Assembly: GCA_036504445.1 (NCBI GenBank)
Contig: DASXVE010000018.1
Coordinates: 1 to 52,173 of the forward strand
DNA from: Candidatus Aquicultor sp.
GTDB lineage: Bacteria; Actinomycetota; Aquicultoria; Aquicultorales; Aquicultoraceae
DNA: 52,173 nucleotides
Direction of reading: 5' to 3'
The position numbers and the translations under genes are program-made. How positions within the stretch are numbered: position 1 is the first letter of the stretch; every line of letters begins with the position of its first letter. Shown one piece after another: positions 52,028-52,173 of the stretch. Under the pieces are notes generated by a model, which was given only the letters and a program-made list of their open reading frames with translations, was not told the origin of the DNA and ran no database searches.

Positions 52028-52067
52028 AATAACCTCCTATGAAAGAAATCTACTCCAACTTACATTT

Positions 52068-52173
52068 TTATGTCGATCTCAGCACAAAGTTGCTGAAATC
52101 CTCAAAGACCCACTTGTTCTTCAGGGTCTGGTAGATGATGCCAAGCAACTTTTTTGCTGTAGCAATAATGGCC
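52068..52173 (-). pseudogene. 3' end of an IS110-family transposase, cut by the window edge
   Basis: The last 34 residues of a transposase are visible, running in from the right edge: AIIATAKKLLGIIYQTLK followed by NKWVFEDFSNFVLRST and TAA at 52070-52068. The AxAxKLLxIIYxxLKNxWVFED pattern is that of the C-terminus of IS110/IS116-type transposases. The catalytic part lies outside the window, so integrity cannot be judged. Confidence 0.55.

Noticed and set aside
1-52173. CRISPR arrays, rRNA and tRNA genes
   Set aside because: No regularly spaced identical repeats, no rRNA signatures and no complete cloverleaf were seen on either strand by eye.

Overview
The window is bacterial chromosome at roughly 45-50 % GC. 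It comes from a monoderm-like (Gram-positive-type) lineage. The translation cluster has the order rimP-nusA-rnpM(ylxR)-infB-ylxP-rbfA-nrnA-truB-ribF-rpsO-pnp-M16 peptidase, which is typical of Firmicutes and deep-branching Actinobacteriota. GTG and TTG starts behind strong GGAGG sites are common. Rubredoxin suggests an anaerobic or microaerophilic lifestyle. A deep Actinobacteriota clade is my best guess, but the sequence alone does not prove it. No rRNA, tRNA or CRISPR array was seen.

1-19 kb (core, almost all minus strand): the tail of an IS3-type transposase; an SCP2/cyclopropane-synthase pair; then, in transcription order, nicotinamidase, trmD, rplS, lepB, rnhB, a small nuclease-like protein, hpt, and the rimP-to-pnp-to-M16 block. 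Well-formed promoters lie before rplS, rimP and the nuclease-like gene. Hairpins lie before rimP, between rpsO and pnp, between pnp and the peptidase, and immediately before trmD.

19-26.4 kb (signalling): a DUF1540 protein; a membrane GGDEF/HD-GYP protein; a LuxI/FeeM-like N-acyl synthase with the family's hallmark charged residues; a convergent ThiF/E1-like adenylyltransferase; a SAM methyltransferase; and an overlapping pair of membrane-anchored LuxR-type regulators. I read these as a candidate quorum-like signal production and sensing locus, the main discovery candidate in the window.

26.4-36 kb (accessory, IS-scarred): a dead IS256-type element, a decayed IS4/IS5-type transposase, an orphan 3' gene fragment, a MacB/LolD-type ABC transporter with a secreted protein behind a structured leader, a lipoprotein, a stand-alone GerE-like HTH, and a second paralogous pair of membrane LuxR regulators.

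36-52 kb: a KimA-type potassium importer, a PAP2 phosphatase, a glycan-binding-type exported protein, a DUF457 membrane hydrolase, a CaCA cation exchanger behind a yybP-ykoY (Mn2+) riboswitch plus terminator, a large PAS/GAF/PP2C phosphatase, a polysaccharide deacetylase, a YedF-like DsrE protein, an ATP-grasp/Nudix pair, a small lmo0937-type membrane protein, a dCache-GGDEF cyclase, rubredoxin, and the tail of an IS110-type transposase.
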